Below are positions 18,997 to 26,651 of a stretch of 64,000 bases of DNA, piece by piece. The notes beneath the pieces are model-generated. The model had not been told where the DNA came from. It made no database searches and saw only the letters and a program-made list of their open reading frames with translations. Made by a program: the position numbers and the translations under genes. Source of the stretch: Haloplasma contractile (GTDB lineage: Bacteria > Bacillota_I > Bacilli_A > Haloplasmatales > Haloplasmataceae). Every line of letters starts with the position of its first letter. Within the stretch, counting starts at the first letter, position 1. The DNA lies in the NCBI GenBank assembly GCA_016841945.1, contig JAENYC010000011.1, positions 1-64,000 of the forward strand. Direction: 5' to 3'.

Positions 18997-19221
18997 ATGA
19001 GTATCTATGTGAATTTAGATGAAATCATAAAAATGAATCAAGTTACCTCAAAAGAATTAGCTGATATTATTGGCATTACAGAAGCCAATTTATCAATATT
19101 AAGGAGTAATAAAGCTAAAGCGATTCGATTTTCAACATTAAATAAACTCTGTAAAGCATTAAAATGTAAACCGGGAGATTTATTAAAATTTACTGATGAT
19201 GAAATGGAGGATGAAGTGTGA
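18997..19221 (+). CDS. YozG-like XRE family transcriptional regulator
   Basis: This 74-aa protein is a single helix-turn-helix domain: ELADIIGITEANLSILRSNK is the HTH and AIRFSTLNKLCKALKCKPGD the family-specific second part, very close to B. subtilis YozG. It begins one base after the DUF2975-like stop and overlaps the next gene by four bases, so translation is probably coupled. It is the likely repressor acting on the two palindromes at 17861-17923, by analogy with self-regulating XRE operons; direct binding is inferred. Confidence 0.88.
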   Translation: MSIYVNLDEIIKMNQVTSKELADIIGITEANLSILRSNKAKAIRFSTLNKLCKALKCKPGDLLKFTDDEMEDEV

Positions 19222-19973
19222 AAAAATATATGTTTATCTTATTAATATATGGTTCGATACTACTATTATTTTCATGTCAACTGGTCGTTTTAGATGATAC
19301 AACAACCACAGATAATCAAATATTTGATGTCATTGGTTTTAAAATACAAGAAGAAAATCAAACACCTGAATATTTTGCATATAAACATGAACCAAGTATT
19401 GAAAATAGTAAATATTTTCGTAGCTATCATATACATTATATAAACAATAAGGAAGAAATAATAGATGCCATATATTATACTGATTTAGATCAAAATCATT
19501 GTTTTACCATATCATATCTTATCAAAAATAATTATGAGGAAATAAGTACTGTTAATGAAAATGTTATCTGTGATAAATTAAATGAAAGCTTAGAATATAG
19601 TTTCGAAAAAGATGAATCAACAGTAACAGTTAAACTAAACATTGAATTCAAAGATATTGACTTTTTAGAAAGTTTCCAAGTCATTGAATATGATGAAAAC
19701 AGTGATCAAATCAATATTCAAAATATATCACTCAATAACATAGTACAAAATATTAAAATCAGTTCTAATACTATTGATTTTATTATTGTAGAAAAATATA
19801 AAGATCAAGAAAATCAAGTCTACTATAAACGTCATATACATTCTAAACAAGATTTGACAAGATTATATGATACTTTTAAATATTACTCAATTCATGCATT
19901 AAATCAAAATAGAGATAAGGAGTATTATCGATTTGAGTTCTCACTAAATGATTCTGAGGGTGAAAACATATGA
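19218..19973 (+). CDS. Predicted lipoprotein, paralog 1
   Basis: The 251-aa protein starts with a signal sequence and lipobox (ILLLFSCQ, Cys about residue 20), then a Thr/Asp-rich linker. The mature part begins with FDVIGFKIQEE and has mixed beta-strand character with no recognised domain. GGAGG precedes a GTG start that overlaps the XRE stop (GTGA); an ATG lies twelve bases further in. The neighbour at 19970 shares its layout: lipobox-QLV, V/F-IGF, a paired Cys later (DQNHCF and VICDK here) and an acidic C-terminal half. It is expected on the outer face of the membrane. Confidence 0.75.
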   Translation: MKKYMFILLIYGSILLLFSCQLVVLDDTTTTDNQIFDVIGFKIQEENQTPEYFAYKHEPSIENSKYFRSYHIHYINNKEEIIDAIYYTDLDQNHCFTISYLIKNNYEEISTVNENVICDKLNESLEYSFEKDESTVTVKLNIEFKDIDFLESFQVIEYDENSDQINIQNISLNNIVQNIKISSNTIDFIIVEKYKDQENQVYYKRHIHSKQDLTRLYDTFKYYSIHALNQNRDKEYYRFEFSLNDSEGENI

Positions 19974-20728
19974 AACGTTTAATATATAGTTTAATAATAC
20001 TATTTTTTCTTTTATTTTTCTCATCCTGTCAGTTAGTTTTAAGTACCACAACAATAGAAATAGTAGAAGAAATACCGCTAAATTTTATCGGTTTTCGTGT
20101 TCGCTATGATGGGATGACCTCATCACCTAATGAGGAAAATATGGACTATTATTATATTGATAGAAATCAAATCAGCCCATTTTTTTCAAATATAATTATA
20201 GAAGACTATATAAACGAAGAAGGTGCTCATGTTCATCATATAGAAGTAGATTTGAATATTAAAAGTGATGATGATAAATGTTTATTACTTGAACGTATGT
20301 TAAAAAATGATGTTGGAAAAATCGAGTATGATTCTAGCACTTGGGTATGTGGTGGGGTATCGATGTCCATTATGAAATCACATGAAATCAAATCAAATGA
20401 TTATAATGAAATCATAGAATATAAGGTTAATTTCGTTGGTATAAATCCTTTATTGGAATATACGGTTACTCAATTTAATCAGGATAATCAAAAAATTACT
20501 CAAGAAACCCTCGATTTAAATGAATCTTTACATGATATCATATTAAATAAAAACACAGTTTTTATTAAAATACTGAAAAAATTCAATAAAGATGATGAAA
20601 TACAAGAAGAAAGAAACTTATATATGATAGAAGATTTTATAAATCAATCTTTTAATGATACTGTTTATACAATTAATCAAAATAATGAAAGAACCTACAT
20701 TCAATTTAACTTTCAAATAGAGGAGTGA
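19970..20728 (+). CDS. Predicted lipoprotein, paralog 2
   Basis: This 252-aa protein has a signal sequence and lipobox (FFSSCQLV) and repeats the plan of the preceding gene: LNFIGFRVRYDG after the linker, DDDKCLLLERMLKND, STWVCGG and a C-terminal YTINQNNERTYIQF that parallels HALNQNRDKEYYRF of paralog 1. The two Cys of the mature part are conserved in position, so a disulfide is possible. It overlaps paralog 1 by four bases (ATGA) and precedes the LigB pseudogene by four bases. Function is unknown; a tandem duplication is clear. Confidence 0.75.
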   Translation: MKRLIYSLIILFFLLFFSSCQLVLSTTTIEIVEEIPLNFIGFRVRYDGMTSSPNEENMDYYYIDRNQISPFFSNIIIEDYINEEGAHVHHIEVDLNIKSDDDKCLLLERMLKNDVGKIEYDSSTWVCGGVSMSIMKSHEIKSNDYNEIIEYKVNFVGINPLLEYTVTQFNQDNQKITQETLDLNESLHDIILNKNTVFIKILKKFNKDDEIQEERNLYMIEDFINQSFNDTVYTINQNNERTYIQFNFQIEE

Positions 20729-20732
20729 TATA

Positions 20733-21622
20733 ATGTCTATTGTATTTGGTGGTATTACTCCACATGGATTTTCAATTATCGAAGAAATTTCTGGTCATGA
20801 AAATGAATTATTTAAACCTATTCGTAATGGAATGAAAGAATTTGGAAGAAGATTCAATCAACAAAATATAGATACCATTATTTTATTAACACCGCATGGT
20901 TTAAGAGTTACAGATCATACCGCAATTTACACCAATGAAGCATGTAAAGACACGTTATCACAATTTGGAAAGAATGTTAACCTAGAATATCTCTGTCAAA
21001 AGGATATGGCACAAAAGATATATAAAGAAGCTAAAAAAGCTAAAATCTCTGTAGTAGGCGTTAACTACGGTGCAATGTCAGGTGAACTTTCTAATCTTCC
21101 AATGAATTGGGGTAAGAAACAGTTTAAAAATATCTGTTCAAACCTAACCAAATCTGTTTAATAATGGATAGATTTTGTTAAATTAAATGGTATTGAAATT
21201 GAAGTTATTAATCATACAGAGACAAAGACATATGAACAAGAATTAGTTGAGGATGTATGGTCAATTATAACCGTTTTTTCTTCAAAATTATATGGGATTA
21301 GAAGCCATAAAAGAAAAAAAATTAAGAAAGAGTTGCCTTAATTGCAAGTGCTGACCAAGGTCATTGTCATAAAGAAGATGGTCCCTATGGTTATCAAAAA
21401 GAATCGGAAATAATAGATGATATAATTGTTGATATTATGAAAAATAACAAACTTTGTTAATTAGTTGATATTGATAAGGCATTAATAAATAAAGGAAAAC
21501 CAGATAGTATTTGGCAAATGTTAATTTTATACGGTGCTTTAAAACAAACCCAATTAAAAGAATCTTTTATTACTTATGAGTGTCCTACCTATTTTGGAAT
21601 GCTTATAGCAACATATGCATAA
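20733..21622 (+). pseudogene. LigB-family (class III extradiol dioxygenase-like) gene, disrupted
   Basis: The first 127 codons (20733-21113) read a normal N-terminal half: GGITPHGFSIIEEISG, ILLTPHGLRV and GVNYGAMSGE, ending at LPMNWG. From 21332 the C-terminal half continues in another frame: VALIASADQGHCHKEDGPYG, one in-frame TAA after KNNKLC, then DSIWQMLILYGALK and CPTYFGMLIATYA before the final TAA. The middle, about 50-60 residues, is replaced by a piece of an IS607-type transposase gene. Intact members carry metal-binding His residues (HG, DQGH) and are found both as ring-cleavage enzymes and as uncharacterised MEMO/LigB proteins. The gene is the tail of the lipoprotein operon and is certainly nonfunctional. 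Confidence 0.85.
21114..21331 (+). mobile_element. IS607-type serine recombinase (TnpA) fragment inside LigB gene
   Basis: Translated in the frame of the LigB N-terminal half, the insert reads a resolvase C-terminal segment: LTKSV, two stops, WIDFVKLNGIEIEVINHTE, then (frame unchanged) EQELVEDVWSIITVFSSKLYG followed by IRSHKRKKIKKEL, pieces quoted separately. The pattern EQELVED..SI...FSSKLYGIRS..KK is the signature of IS607 TnpA C-termini. The catalytic N-terminus and the TnpB gene are absent. The insert replaced, rather than simply interrupted, LigB coding sequence. Confidence 0.75.
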
Positions 21623-21642
21623 GTTATAATATTAATCTCATT

Positions 21643-21672
21643 AAAAAATGGTCAAAATTTGACCATTTTTTT
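21643..21672. terminator. Bidirectional intrinsic terminator
   Basis: A 13-bp stem AAAAAATGGTCAA / TTGACCATTTTTT with a three-base loop separates the convergent LigB pseudogene and the Tet(M)-like gene. Both sides end in T-runs when read outward. Confidence 0.85.
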
Positions 21673-21684
21673 CATAAGACTGAT

Positions 21685-23628
21685 TTACTGACTATTACTG
21701 TCATCTCTTATATTTTTAGGCAACACGCTTAAAAGATAACGTTTATGATCACTTGGGTCAACCGTTGTTCTTTTTTTGATTTTACCTAGATTAATAGAAC
21801 ATGGTTCATAAGTTTTAAATTTTGTTTTAAATTCACTTTTTCCTTTTGATAATGCCACTATTTTAACTGCGTAATCCATTGATGTACTTAATGGAATCGT
21901 CCCACTCACATAATAGGTATCATCTTTTATCTTTTGTTCAATAATCTTTGCCCTCATTTGATATAAATCATTAAAAATAATGCCTGAGTCTTTCACATGA
22001 AACATGCATTCAAATGTGTGAATGGGTTCTAATAAGGTCATCTCTGCAGCTTTTAATGCATCCATTACAGGCATTGGTGTTATTTTTTTGAAATCTCCTG
22101 GACTTGTTGATAGTTTAATCGAACGACCGCCTGTTATCATCACTTTAACATCCGTTACTTCCCAACCATACACGCCTTCTTTTAATACAGTTGGAACGAC
22201 TTCTTTCACTTCATTTTGAAAGCGTGGAAAGATAAAATCAGTTGTATAAGCGGATTGATAAATAACACCACTATTTCTTTTTAATGGTTCTACTTGCATT
22301 TCTAATGCACCAAAGAATGGTGTTTTTAAATCAATAAATCCTTTACCAATTTTAGTTGGTGTTTCCTTGTATATCACTGTAGGTTTTTCAAAAATAACAT
22401 CTATATTGAAACGATCTTTAATGATTTTTGTTAGAATCTCCATTTGAATGATGCCCATTAATTGTACATGTAATTCTTTTTCTTTCTCTTGCCAATTAAC
22501 ATTTAAATAGGGGTCTTCTTCATCTAAATAGTTAAAACACTCTACTAAAGATTTTAAATCTTTATCTTGTTTAGGATATACTCTAACAGTTAATGTCGGT
22601 TTCACCATATGAAATAAGTGATTTTTTCTATATTTTTTCCCTATCACATCACCAATCGTAGCGTATTTTAAACCTGTTATAATCCCTATTTCTCCACCTT
22701 TTAAATACTCTTTTTGAATAAGTTTTGTTCCTTCTACCTTAAATATTTTCGTTACCTTTTCATATTGATTTTTTGTGTTGTTATAGATTGTATCACGAAC
22801 TTTAATGAAACCACCGTAAAGTCTAATATGTACCGTCTTACCACCTATTGCCTCATGATTCACTTTATATATTAACCCAAGTAAATCTTTATGAATCACT
22901 GGATTTGGTAAGTAATTAACAACTGCATCTAAAACATTTTGAGTTCCAATTCCATTTAAAGCAGCGCCAAATAAAATGGGTATGCATTCAAAATGTTTTG
23001 TTTTTTGATGAACTACATCATGAACATCATCCATTGAAATTGATTTATTTTCAACATACAAATTAAATAGATGCTCATTTAATAAACAGGCAGTCTCTAA
23101 TAATCTTTTGTTATTTATCTTAACTCTAACATCCTTACAACCTTCGTTTGTCACTTCATTAACTAAAAGTCCTTTTTGATTAATTAAATTTTGTACCTCA
23201 TCGACCACTTTATTTATATTTGCTCCTATACGATCAATTTTATTAATAAATATTATTGTAGGAATTTTCTTAGACTTTAATGCTTTCCATATCACTTCGG
23301 TTTGTGACTGAACACCTTCAATACAAGAAATCACAAGTATTGCTGCATCTAATACCATTAAAGCTCGTTCTACCTCAGCTGAAAAATCTACATGCCCTGG
23401 TGTATCAATGATGTTTATCTCAGTGTTTTTATAACGAATCATGGCATTCGCACTCTTCACCGATATTCCACGACTTCTTTCAACTTCTAAATTATCTGTA
23501 TGAGCAGAGCCATAATCGACTCTTCCCTTCTTTCTAATACCTCCTGTATGATATAAAATGTTTTCTGTTAAGGTTGTTTTACCCGCATCTACATGGGCAA
23601 ATATACCTATATTTCTAATTTCTTTCAA
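21685..23628 (-). CDS. Tet(M)-like ribosomal protection GTPase
   Basis: The 647-aa translational GTPase matches the EF-G-derived ribosomal protection group in length (Tet(M) 639 aa). G1 is NIGIFAHVDAGKTTL, G2 RSRGIS, G3 DTPGHVDF, G4 NKID and G5 within CIPILFGAALNGIGTQNV. The C-terminal domain IV shows STSPGDFKKITPMPVMDALK, aligned with STPADF...VLKKA of Tet(M), the region that reaches the decoding centre. Such proteins release tetracycline from ribosomes; the exact drug here is inferred. The start is TTG, five bases after AAAGGAGG. The leader (23629-23905) has two short ORFs, a terminator and an SD-blocking hairpin, typical of inducible antibiotic-response genes. Confidence 0.85.
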   Translation of the reverse strand: MKEIRNIGIFAHVDAGKTTLTENILYHTGGIRKKGRVDYGSAHTDNLEVERSRGISVKSANAMIRYKNTEINIIDTPGHVDFSAEVERALMVLDAAILVISCIEGVQSQTEVIWKALKSKKIPTIIFINKIDRIGANINKVVDEVQNLINQKGLLVNEVTNEGCKDVRVKINNKRLLETACLLNEHLFNLYVENKSISMDDVHDVVHQKTKHFECIPILFGAALNGIGTQNVLDAVVNYLPNPVIHKDLLGLIYKVNHEAIGGKTVHIRLYGGFIKVRDTIYNNTKNQYEKVTKIFKVEGTKLIQKEYLKGGEIGIITGLKYATIGDVIGKKYRKNHLFHMVKPTLTVRVYPKQDKDLKSLVECFNYLDEEDPYLNVNWQEKEKELHVQLMGIIQMEILTKIIKDRFNIDVIFEKPTVIYKETPTKIGKGFIDLKTPFFGALEMQVEPLKRNSGVIYQSAYTTDFIFPRFQNEVKEVVPTVLKEGVYGWEVTDVKVMITGGRSIKLSTSPGDFKKITPMPVMDALKAAEMTLLEPIHTFECMFHVKDSGIIFNDLYQMRAKIIEQKIKDDTYYVSGTIPLSTSMDYAVKIVALSKGKSEFKTKFKTYEPCSINLGKIKKRTTVDPSDHKRYLLSVLPKNIRDDSNSQ

Positions 23629-23633
23629 ATTAT

Positions 23634-23654
23634 CCTCCTTTATTAGAAAGGTGG
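23634..23654 (-). promoter_or_regulatory. SD-sequestering hairpin before the Tet(M)-like gene
   Basis: On the minus strand CCACCTTT (23654-23647) pairs, with one mismatch, with the Shine-Dalgarno AAAGGAGG (23641-23634) across a five-base loop. Inside the second leader ORF, AAAGGT at 23676-23671 can instead pair with ACCTTT of the same anti-SD, extended by a TTAA/TTAA stem. The two hairpins exclude each other, a layout known from erm-type translational attenuators. Confidence 0.65.
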
Positions 23655-23655
23655 A

Positions 23656-23715
23656 TTAATTATTTAACCAACCTTTCATGTAGTTTTTATATAAAAAGTT
23701 AGTTCTTGTTTTCAT
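23656..23715 (-). CDS. Leader peptide 2 of the Tet(M)-like gene (19 aa)
   Basis: The ORF encodes MKTRTNFLYKNYMKGWLNN and has a very strong start (AAAGGAGGAG ahead of ATG). It ends 27 bases before the TTG start of the GTPase gene. Its codons for Lys-Gly-Trp form one arm of the alternative hairpin that would free the GTPase Shine-Dalgarno. It is regulatory by position; the peptide itself has no known family. Confidence 0.65.
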   Translation of the reverse strand: MKTRTNFLYKNYMKGWLNN

Positions 23716-23744
23716 ATCAAACTCCTCCTTTAAAATTAAAAATG

Positions 23745-23767
23745 CGCAAAAAGCAACTCTTTTTGCG
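23745..23767 (-). terminator. Attenuator terminator in the Tet(M)-like leader
   Basis: CGCAAAAAG / CTTTTTGCG with a five-base loop is followed on the minus strand by CATTTTTAATTTT. It lies between leader ORF 1 and leader ORF 2. A second hairpin just upstream, AAGGCACG / CGTGTCTT (about 23770-23795), may be part of the antiterminator switch. Confidence 0.7.
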
Positions 23768-23839
23768 ACATACTAAAAGACACGAACTCTTCCGTGCCTT
23801 CATTCACTATTTAGGCTTAAGTTACATGAATAAAACTAT

Positions 23840-23875
23840 TTAATTCCTCTTTACCTCATTATTAATCTTTCTCAT
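23840..23875 (-). CDS. Leader peptide 1 of the Tet(M)-like gene (11 aa)
   Basis: The ORF encodes MRKINNEVKRN with AAAGGAG eight bases before ATG, close to the transcription start. Its position upstream of the leader terminator fits a sensor ORF whose translation state decides read-through. It is too short for homology evidence. Confidence 0.55.
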   Translation of the reverse strand: MRKINNEVKRN

Positions 23876-23908
23876 ATAAAACACTCCTTTCGTGTTACAT
23901 ACAATATA

Positions 23909-23937
23909 ATTATATGTTCAAATGAATATAATATCAA
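23909..23937 (-). promoter_or_regulatory. Near-consensus promoter for the Tet(M)-like leader transcript
   Basis: Minus strand TTGATA, 17 bases, TATAAT. Transcription would begin near 23902 and give a leader of about 270 bases before the GTPase start. Confidence 0.8.
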
Positions 23938-23944
23938 GTGTTTT

Positions 23945-24682
23945 TTACTGATTAAATATCTCTTTTACTTTGATTACGTTAATTCTATCATCTTTTAGGC
24001 GGTTATCTCGTTTTGGAATACATGTTTTTCTAACATTCCAATCTTTCTGATATTTTTCCTCTATTAATTTAACCATTTCATAAAATGATAAATGATCATT
24101 TCCTTCTATATGATATATATCTGGTTCCATTTCTAAAGAAATTTTAACCATCCATTTTGCGCTTTCTTTTATTGAACAAGCTGATAAAAGCCAGTTTTCA
24201 CTTGCTTCAATATATCCCATATGATGATAAGTCGTTTCTAAAAAGTTTAACATATTGTTCATTTCAAAATTATCTCCAATTTGCCACCCTAGACGAATAA
24301 TATAAGCCTTTGGATTATTTTTTATAATATTTTTTTCACATTGTATTTTATATAAACCATAATCACTTGTTGAATTTGGTTCAACTGTGATATCAAATGG
24401 TCCATCACCAGAAAAAATACATTCAGAACTAGTAAATATAAACTTAATATTATGTTCAAAACAATATTTGGCTAAAAAGGTCGTCCATTCTATAGATCCT
24501 AATGCGAGATGAAATAAATAATCTGGCTCTAATACTTCTAGAAATTGAGTCATTCCTACTTCATCACTTGTATTAACCGCATTTCGGTCCCATTTGAAGG
24601 CTGTAACACCGTTTATTTCCAATTCCTTTTTAACATAAGGAGCAATGGTTCCATTTAAACCCGTTATTATCGCTTTTTTCAT
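23945..24682 (-). CDS. RmlD-like extended SDR (NAD(P)-dependent sugar reductase-like)
   Basis: The 245-aa protein has an N-terminal dinucleotide fold (KKAIITGLNGTIAPYV; the usual GxxGxxG is weakened to GLNGTIA), an FTSSECIFSG strand, and the YxxxK pair in YGLYKIQCEK. This fits dTDP-4-dehydrorhamnose reductase-type proteins, but no other deoxysugar gene is near, so the substrate is unknown. TTG at 24694 is part of the Shine-Dalgarno TTGGAGG, and the ATG at 24682 is the start. The gene is single. Confidence 0.75.
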   Translation of the reverse strand: MKKAIITGLNGTIAPYVKKELEINGVTAFKWDRNAVNTSDEVGMTQFLEVLEPDYLFHLALGSIEWTTFLAKYCFEHNIKFIFTSSECIFSGDGPFDITVEPNSTSDYGLYKIQCEKNIIKNNPKAYIIRLGWQIGDNFEMNNMLNFLETTYHHMGYIEASENWLLSACSIKESAKWMVKISLEMEPDIYHIEGNDHLSFYEMVKLIEEKYQKDWNVRKTCIPKRDNRLKDDRINVIKVKEIFNQ

Positions 24683-24825
24683 TTTTACCTCCAAGAATCA
24701 ATGATTTACTAACATCATCTTATCATTTATGACTCTCATTATAAGGCGATTTATGTAAGTTAATGAGAACATTTTTAAAATTTTTTTTCATTCATGATAT
24801 AATTAACGAGAACAAGGAGGGAATC

Positions 24826-25587
24826 ATGAGAAAAATTAACCACTTAACCTATTTGAATCTAGATGAATGTATAAACATAGTTAAAGAAAAAAATAATGAA
24901 CAAAACCTGACAAAAGAGATGCTTGTCAGGTTGATGACAGAAAAGAATCTAATAAGGAAACAAATTGATCATGAATGGTATTTTAGTCAGTGTGATTTAA
25001 ATTATTTCATATTTAGTTTAAAAAGAAAAGACATAAAATATCTTGGCGGAATAGGCATTGATTTATCAGACCTGTCACTTAAAGGTAAGGTATTAGATAT
25101 TGGTGGAGGTGGTGAAGGAATTATCGGACAAGTAAAAAGTTCTGATACTATCGCTATTGATCCATTAAAAAGAGAATTAGAAGAAGCATCAAGTGGACCA
25201 GTTAAAATTGTGATGAACGCTAAAGATTTACTTTTTCTGGATAATACTTTTGATACCATCACATCTTTTTTTACCATGATGTACATTTCTAATATTGATC
25301 ACAAAAAAGTATTTGAAGAAATATATAGAGTATTAAAACCAAATGGTGAGTTTATATTATGGGATATCACTATACCCAAAAATGAAAGTCCTGAAATCAA
25401 TATTTTTATTTTGTTTTTAGAAATAAAATTACCTACTAAAAACTTATTAACAGGTTATGGAAATAGATATAATGATAAACACCAAGATAGTGCTTATTTT
25501 ATACAACTAGCCGAATCGATTGGATTTAGAGTAGAAAAAGAAGTAGTTATAGAAGAAAATGCATATGTACTAAAATTGATTAAGTAG
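24826..25587 (+). CDS. Class I SAM-dependent methyltransferase
   Basis: The 253-aa protein has the SAM motif I VLDIGGGGEGIIG (about residues 88-100), an acidic loop IAIDPLKRE, motif DTFDTITSFFTMMYI and RVLKPNGEFILWD, a Methyltransf_11-type core. The N-terminal 60 residues (LDECINIVKEKNNEQNLT) look helical and may bind substrate. AAGGAGG precedes the ATG at 24826; the frame opens earlier at 24763 but without a start signal. Substrate unknown. Its stop codon lies inside a terminator stem. Confidence 0.85.
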   Translation: MRKINHLTYLNLDECINIVKEKNNEQNLTKEMLVRLMTEKNLIRKQIDHEWYFSQCDLNYFIFSLKRKDIKYLGGIGIDLSDLSLKGKVLDIGGGGEGIIGQVKSSDTIAIDPLKRELEEASSGPVKIVMNAKDLLFLDNTFDTITSFFTMMYISNIDHKKVFEEIYRVLKPNGEFILWDITIPKNESPEINIFILFLEIKLPTKNLLTGYGNRYNDKHQDSAYFIQLAESIGFRVEKEVVIEENAYVLKLIK

Positions 25588-25608
25588 ATGATAAAATCTA
25601 CTTTTTTA
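25582..25608 (+). terminator. Intrinsic terminator after the methyltransferase
   Basis: AAGTAGAT / ATCTACTT with a six-base loop and a run of six T. The TAG stop codon is part of the left arm. Confidence 0.75.
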
Positions 25609-25610
25609 AT

Positions 25611-25639
25611 TTGACAAACATTGTATTATTATATATAAT
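25611..25639 (+). promoter_or_regulatory. Consensus promoter of the ABC-2 exporter operon
   Basis: TTGACA, 17 bases, TATAAT: both boxes match the sigma-A consensus exactly. It lies right after the preceding terminator and about 35 bases before the ABC ATPase start. Confidence 0.85.
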
Positions 25640-25673
25640 TATATAGTTTTCAACTTTTTTAAAGGAGGACTCT

Positions 25674-26651
25674 ATGATTGAAGTATCTGGTTTAAGTAAA
25701 TCGTTTAAAGTTGCGAAAAGAAAACCTGGTTTATTACAGGCGATGAAATCGCTATTTTACCGTCAATTCACAACTGTCCATGCATTAAAAGATATATCCT
25801 TTAACGTTAACCAAGGTGAAATTGTTGGGTATATTGGCCCAAATGGGGCTGGGAAATCAACCACTATCAAAATCATGAGTGGGATATTAATACCTGATGA
25901 TGGTAAATGTAATATCTTAGGATATACACCTTGGAAAGATAGAAAACACTATGTGAAAAACATTGGTGTTGTTTTTGGACAACGTTCCCAATTATGGTGG
26001 GATGTACCAGTGATTGATTCATTCCATTTATTGAAAGATATTTATAAGATAACTGAAACTGATTTTAAAGATAATTTAGAGTTACTAACAGAAACATTAG
26101 ATTTATCGGAAATACTAAATACACCCGTTAGACAACTTAGTTTAGGACAGAGAATGCGATGTGAGATTGGCGCTTCTTTACTACATAGTCCAAAGATTTT
26201 ATTTCTTGATGAACCGACAATAGGTCTTGATGCGGTATCTAAAATAGCGGTACGTCATTTTATTAAGACGATTAATCAAGAAAAAAAAGTGACCGTTATA
26301 TTGACGACACATGACATGAGTGATATTGAAGCACTTGCAAAACGAATCATTTTAATTGGTAAAGGACAAATATTATTAGATGGTACCTTATCAGAATTAA
26401 AAAGTAAATTCGGTACTGAAAAAGTCATTACTGCTGATTATAGTAGAATCAAAGAACCCATCGATATTCCTCATACCAAAATATTATCCTACTCTGATGA
26501 ACGTCTACAATTAGCAGTAGATACAAAACAAATTAAGGTTTCCGATGTGATTACAGCATTATCTCAAAACCTTGAGTTATATGATTTAACGGTTGATAGC
26601 CGACCAATAGAAGAAATTATTATTGATTTATATAAGGAGTACCAAATATGA
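25674..26651 (+). CDS. ABC-2 exporter ATP-binding protein (DUF990-type system)
   Basis: The 325-aa ATPase has Walker A GPNGAGKST (about residue 60), signature LSLGQRMRCE, Walker B ILFLDEP and the switch His in TTHDMSD. The first 35 residues (KRKPGLLQAMKSLFYRQF) and IGVVFGQRSQLWWDVPV are characteristic of the ATPases that work with two DUF990-type ABC-2 permeases. The next two genes are such permeases and overlap or abut, so a three-gene exporter operon is complete. Substrate is unknown. Confidence 0.92.
   Translation: MIEVSGLSKSFKVAKRKPGLLQAMKSLFYRQFTTVHALKDISFNVNQGEIVGYIGPNGAGKSTTIKIMSGILIPDDGKCNILGYTPWKDRKHYVKNIGVVFGQRSQLWWDVPVIDSFHLLKDIYKITETDFKDNLELLTETLDLSEILNTPVRQLSLGQRMRCEIGASLLHSPKILFLDEPTIGLDAVSKIAVRHFIKTINQEKKVTVILTTHDMSDIEALAKRIILIGKGQILLDGTLSELKSKFGTEKVITADYSRIKEPIDIPHTKILSYSDERLQLAVDTKQIKVSDVITALSQNLELYDLTVDSRPIEEIIIDLYKEYQI

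Noticed and set aside
17922-24694. TTG starts at 17922 and 24694 that lengthen two proteins by four residues
   Set aside because: Both TTG codons are part of TTGGAGG Shine-Dalgarno sequences; ATG codons with normal spacing follow.
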